From: an uncultured Bacillota bacterium
GTDB lineage: Bacteria; Bacillota; Clostridia; Christensenellales; UBA1242
Assembly (NCBI GenBank): GCA_947090235.1
Contig: CAMUNJ010000050.1
Coordinates: 1-5,777, forward strand
Direction of reading: 5' to 3'
DNA length: 5,777 nt
The notes beneath the pieces are model-generated. The model was not told where the DNA came from, did no database searches, and worked only from the letters and a program-made list of their open reading frames with translations. The first letter of the stretch is position 1, and each line of letters begins with the position of its first letter. The translations under genes were made by a program, and so were the position numbers. Shown piece by piece: positions 4,035 through 5,777 of the stretch.

Positions 4035-5777
4035 ATTCGCTTCTTAGTGCTGTTACAGGGTCTTTTTTAGCTGCCATGCGGGCAGGAATAAGCCCACTGA
4101 TTAAGGTTAATATCATGCTGATTGCTATTAAAATTATTGCATGCACAAAATTTAAACTTGCAATTCCACCAACTCCAATTAATGCTTTTAAAATTAGATT
4201 AATTGGAATTGATAAAAGCAATGTAATCATAATACCCGCAAAGCCAGACGCAAAACCAAGTATTAATGTTTCTGCATTAAATATACGAGAAACATCTTTT
4301 TTTCTTGCTCCAACACTTCTAAGCACACCAATTTCTTTAGTACGTTCAATAACTGAAATATAAGTAATAACCCCTATCATTATTGAACTTACAATTAATG
4401 AAATGCTTACAAATGCAATTAAAACATAAGTAATTGTATTAACTATGCTTGTTATTGTACCCATTAAAATATTAACATAATCATTATATTTAATTTTTTT
4501 ACTTTCATCTGTTTGAGCGTTATTATATTTTGCAATAAAATCTTTTATTGCATCTTTAGACTCAAAATCTGTTGGATAAAAATAAATTGCAAAAGGGTCA
4601 GCTTTGTCTGCAACTTTTAAGTTGCTAAGTGCTAGTGAATAAGTATCTGTTTGAGTAAATGCCTCACCCGTTATAACATTTGTAGTTGTGTTGTTTATTT
4701 GAGCCTCTACAACTTGAGTTTTGTTATTTAGTTCAATTAATTTTTGTGTCAATTTACTTGAGTAGCCAATCCCTCCTCGATACATCGCAGAAAGAACGCC
4801 TTGTTTTGGTCTTGCAATTCCAACAACTTTAAGTTCAATTGCATTTTCAAGTTTATCCTTCATATAAGTTTGATAAATTATTGGATCTGTTTTTACTTTA
4901 TTTCTTATATCTTCATAAAGCTTTGTTGAAGTGTTTAAACTATAAAAATCTCCTTCGGGCAAAACTTTGTATGTTAAATTATATATTTTATCAAACGTAT
5001 ATTTTTCCTTTGTTAAATCAGTAACGGACCCGCCAGGCATAAACATATTCATAAGTTCATTTGAATCTCTTAAGCCTAGGGCATATAAATAATAATCATT
5101 AATTTGATTTTGGCTATCTACAAAAACAACAACTTCATTTTCATTTTCTGGCCATCTTGCGTTTGCTCCTAGTAAATCATACTGATTGTTTAACATTGTT
5201 TGATTATTTAAAAGTTCTTGCCATGCATTCATATTACTTATAAGCATGTTTAGCATAGGTATTTGTTCTAACATCATAGGTGGAATTTCAAAAGGATTAA
5301 GTTGAACTATTCCTTCATTTGTGTAGCCACCCTCGCCTAAAAATATATTATAGTTCATGTTGTAAACATATTGAATTGCATTAACTAAGTTTTCATCCAT
5401 ATTTTCATCTAAATATGCTTTAAAGCTTTTTAAATCGTTGGTTGATTGTCCACGCAAGCCCGTTAACATACTTTGTAGTGTGCTGTTTACATAAACCTCT
5501 TCATCTTTAATAAAAGTGTCTCTATTATTATTTGTTGTAAGAGCTTCAAGTGCTGCATCAAGGTCTGCGCTTGTTTGAGTTATGGCTAAAGGATAACTAC
5601 TTAATGTATCGCTTTCAGTTTTTCTTATGTATGCATTAAAACCATTAGATAAAGCTAATATTAAAGCAATTCCAATAATACCAATGCTTCCTGCAAAAGA
5701 AGTTAAAACAGAGCGAGTTTTCTTTGTTCCTAAATTTCTTAAACTTAACTTAAAAGCTGTAAAAAACTTCATTGCTG
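4033..5777 (-). CDS. FtsX/MacB-type ABC exporter permease, probably the C-terminal part of an ATPase-permease fusion running off the window
   Basis: The visible 579 residues from the Met at 5772 are an ABC permease of the MacB/FtsX type. There is a cytoplasmic start with KLSLRNLGTKKTRSVLTSFAG, TM1 at about 24-43 (GSIGIIGIALILAL), a large outside domain at about 50-435 rich in Asn and Gln, and an FtsX core with TM2 about 440-472, TM3 about 503-527 and TM4 about 540-563. The coupling segment ERTKEIGVLRSVGARKKDV (476-494) and the C-terminal PARMAAKKDPVTALRSE are hallmarks. Such proteins use an ATPase to drive export or mechanotransmission of peptides, drugs or lipoproteins; the substrate is unknown. 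In Firmicutes this version is usually the C-terminal half of a protein with an N-terminal ATPase. The five bases before the Met show no stop and no ribosome site, so the reading frame probably continues past 5777. It is convergent with the phosphatase-hydrolase gene. Confidence 0.88.
   Translation of the reverse strand, partial: AMKFFTAFKLSLRNLGTKKTRSVLTSFAGSIGIIGIALILALSNGFNAYIRKTESDTLSSYPLAITQTSADLDAALEALTTNNNRDTFIKDEEVYVNSTLQSMLTGLRGQSTNDLKSFKAYLDENMDENLVNAIQYVYNMNYNIFLGEGGYTNEGIVQLNPFEIPPMMLEQIPMLNMLISNMNAWQELLNNQTMLNNQYDLLGANARWPENENEVVVFVDSQNQINDYYLYALGLRDSNELMNMFMPGGSVTDLTKEKYTFDKIYNLTYKVLPEGDFYSLNTSTKLYEDIRNKVKTDPIIYQTYMKDKLENAIELKVVGIARPKQGVLSAMYRGGIGYSSKLTQKLIELNNKTQVVEAQINNTTTNVITGEAFTQTDTYSLALSNLKVADKADPFAIYFYPTDFESKDAIKDFIAKYNNAQTDESKKIKYNDYVNILMGTITSIVNTITYVLIAFVSISLIVSSIMIGVITYISVIERTKEIGVLRSVGARKKDVSRIFNAETLILGFASGFAGIMITLLLSIPINLILKALIGVGGIASLNFVHAIILIAISMILTLISGLIPARMAAKKDPVTALRSE

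Noticed and set aside
1..5777. CRISPR array or rRNA
   Set aside because: No regularly spaced repeats of CRISPR size and no rRNA-like sequence were seen on either strand.

Overview
The window looks like a low-GC Bacillota (Firmicutes) chromosome, probably an uncultured gut-type Clostridia or Bacilli lineage. The reasons are AT-rich DNA, good Shine-Dalgarno sites (AAAGGAG, GGAGAG), near-consensus sigma-A promoters, TGG for Trp with TGA used as stop, and a BceB/YtrF-like ABC permease of a style common in those groups. Taxonomy is inferred; no marker gene is present.

The window divides in two. Left part (about 1-2390) is accessory. On the minus strand a 65-aa Cro/C1-type regulator runs into the first 29 codons of what looks like an N-6 adenine DNA methyltransferase, so a restriction-modification operon continues off the left edge. 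Next comes about 500 bp of non-coding DNA with a strong divergent promoter, two terminator-like hairpins and a set of 11-bp-phased TGACGAA repeats. Then follows one well-expressed-looking plus-strand gene of 384 codons with no recognised family overall (its N-terminus resembles DUF4116 repeats). After it lie a long imperfect dyad element (1973-2079), a cluster of TGCAAAA motifs, and the 3' half of a tRNA-Arg(ACG) gene (2342-2386) that begins exactly at the anticodon loop and has no 5' half. That is the usual scar of a tyrosine-recombinase island, so everything to its left is probably an integrated island carrying R-M and a gene of unknown, possibly defensive, function. A second copy of the last 26 bp of the att-like core (2515-2540) lies 149 bp further on.

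Right part (about 2541-5777) looks like ordinary chromosome. A promoter drives a 428-aa fusion of an inositol-monophosphatase-family domain with an RBBP9/YdeN-like serine hydrolase. A convergent gene on the minus strand encodes the permease part of an FtsX/MacB-type ABC exporter and probably continues past the right edge. A bidirectional terminator sits between them.

The two parts are not functionally linked. Within the left part, the regulator plausibly controls the R-M operon, while the 384-aa gene has its own promoter.
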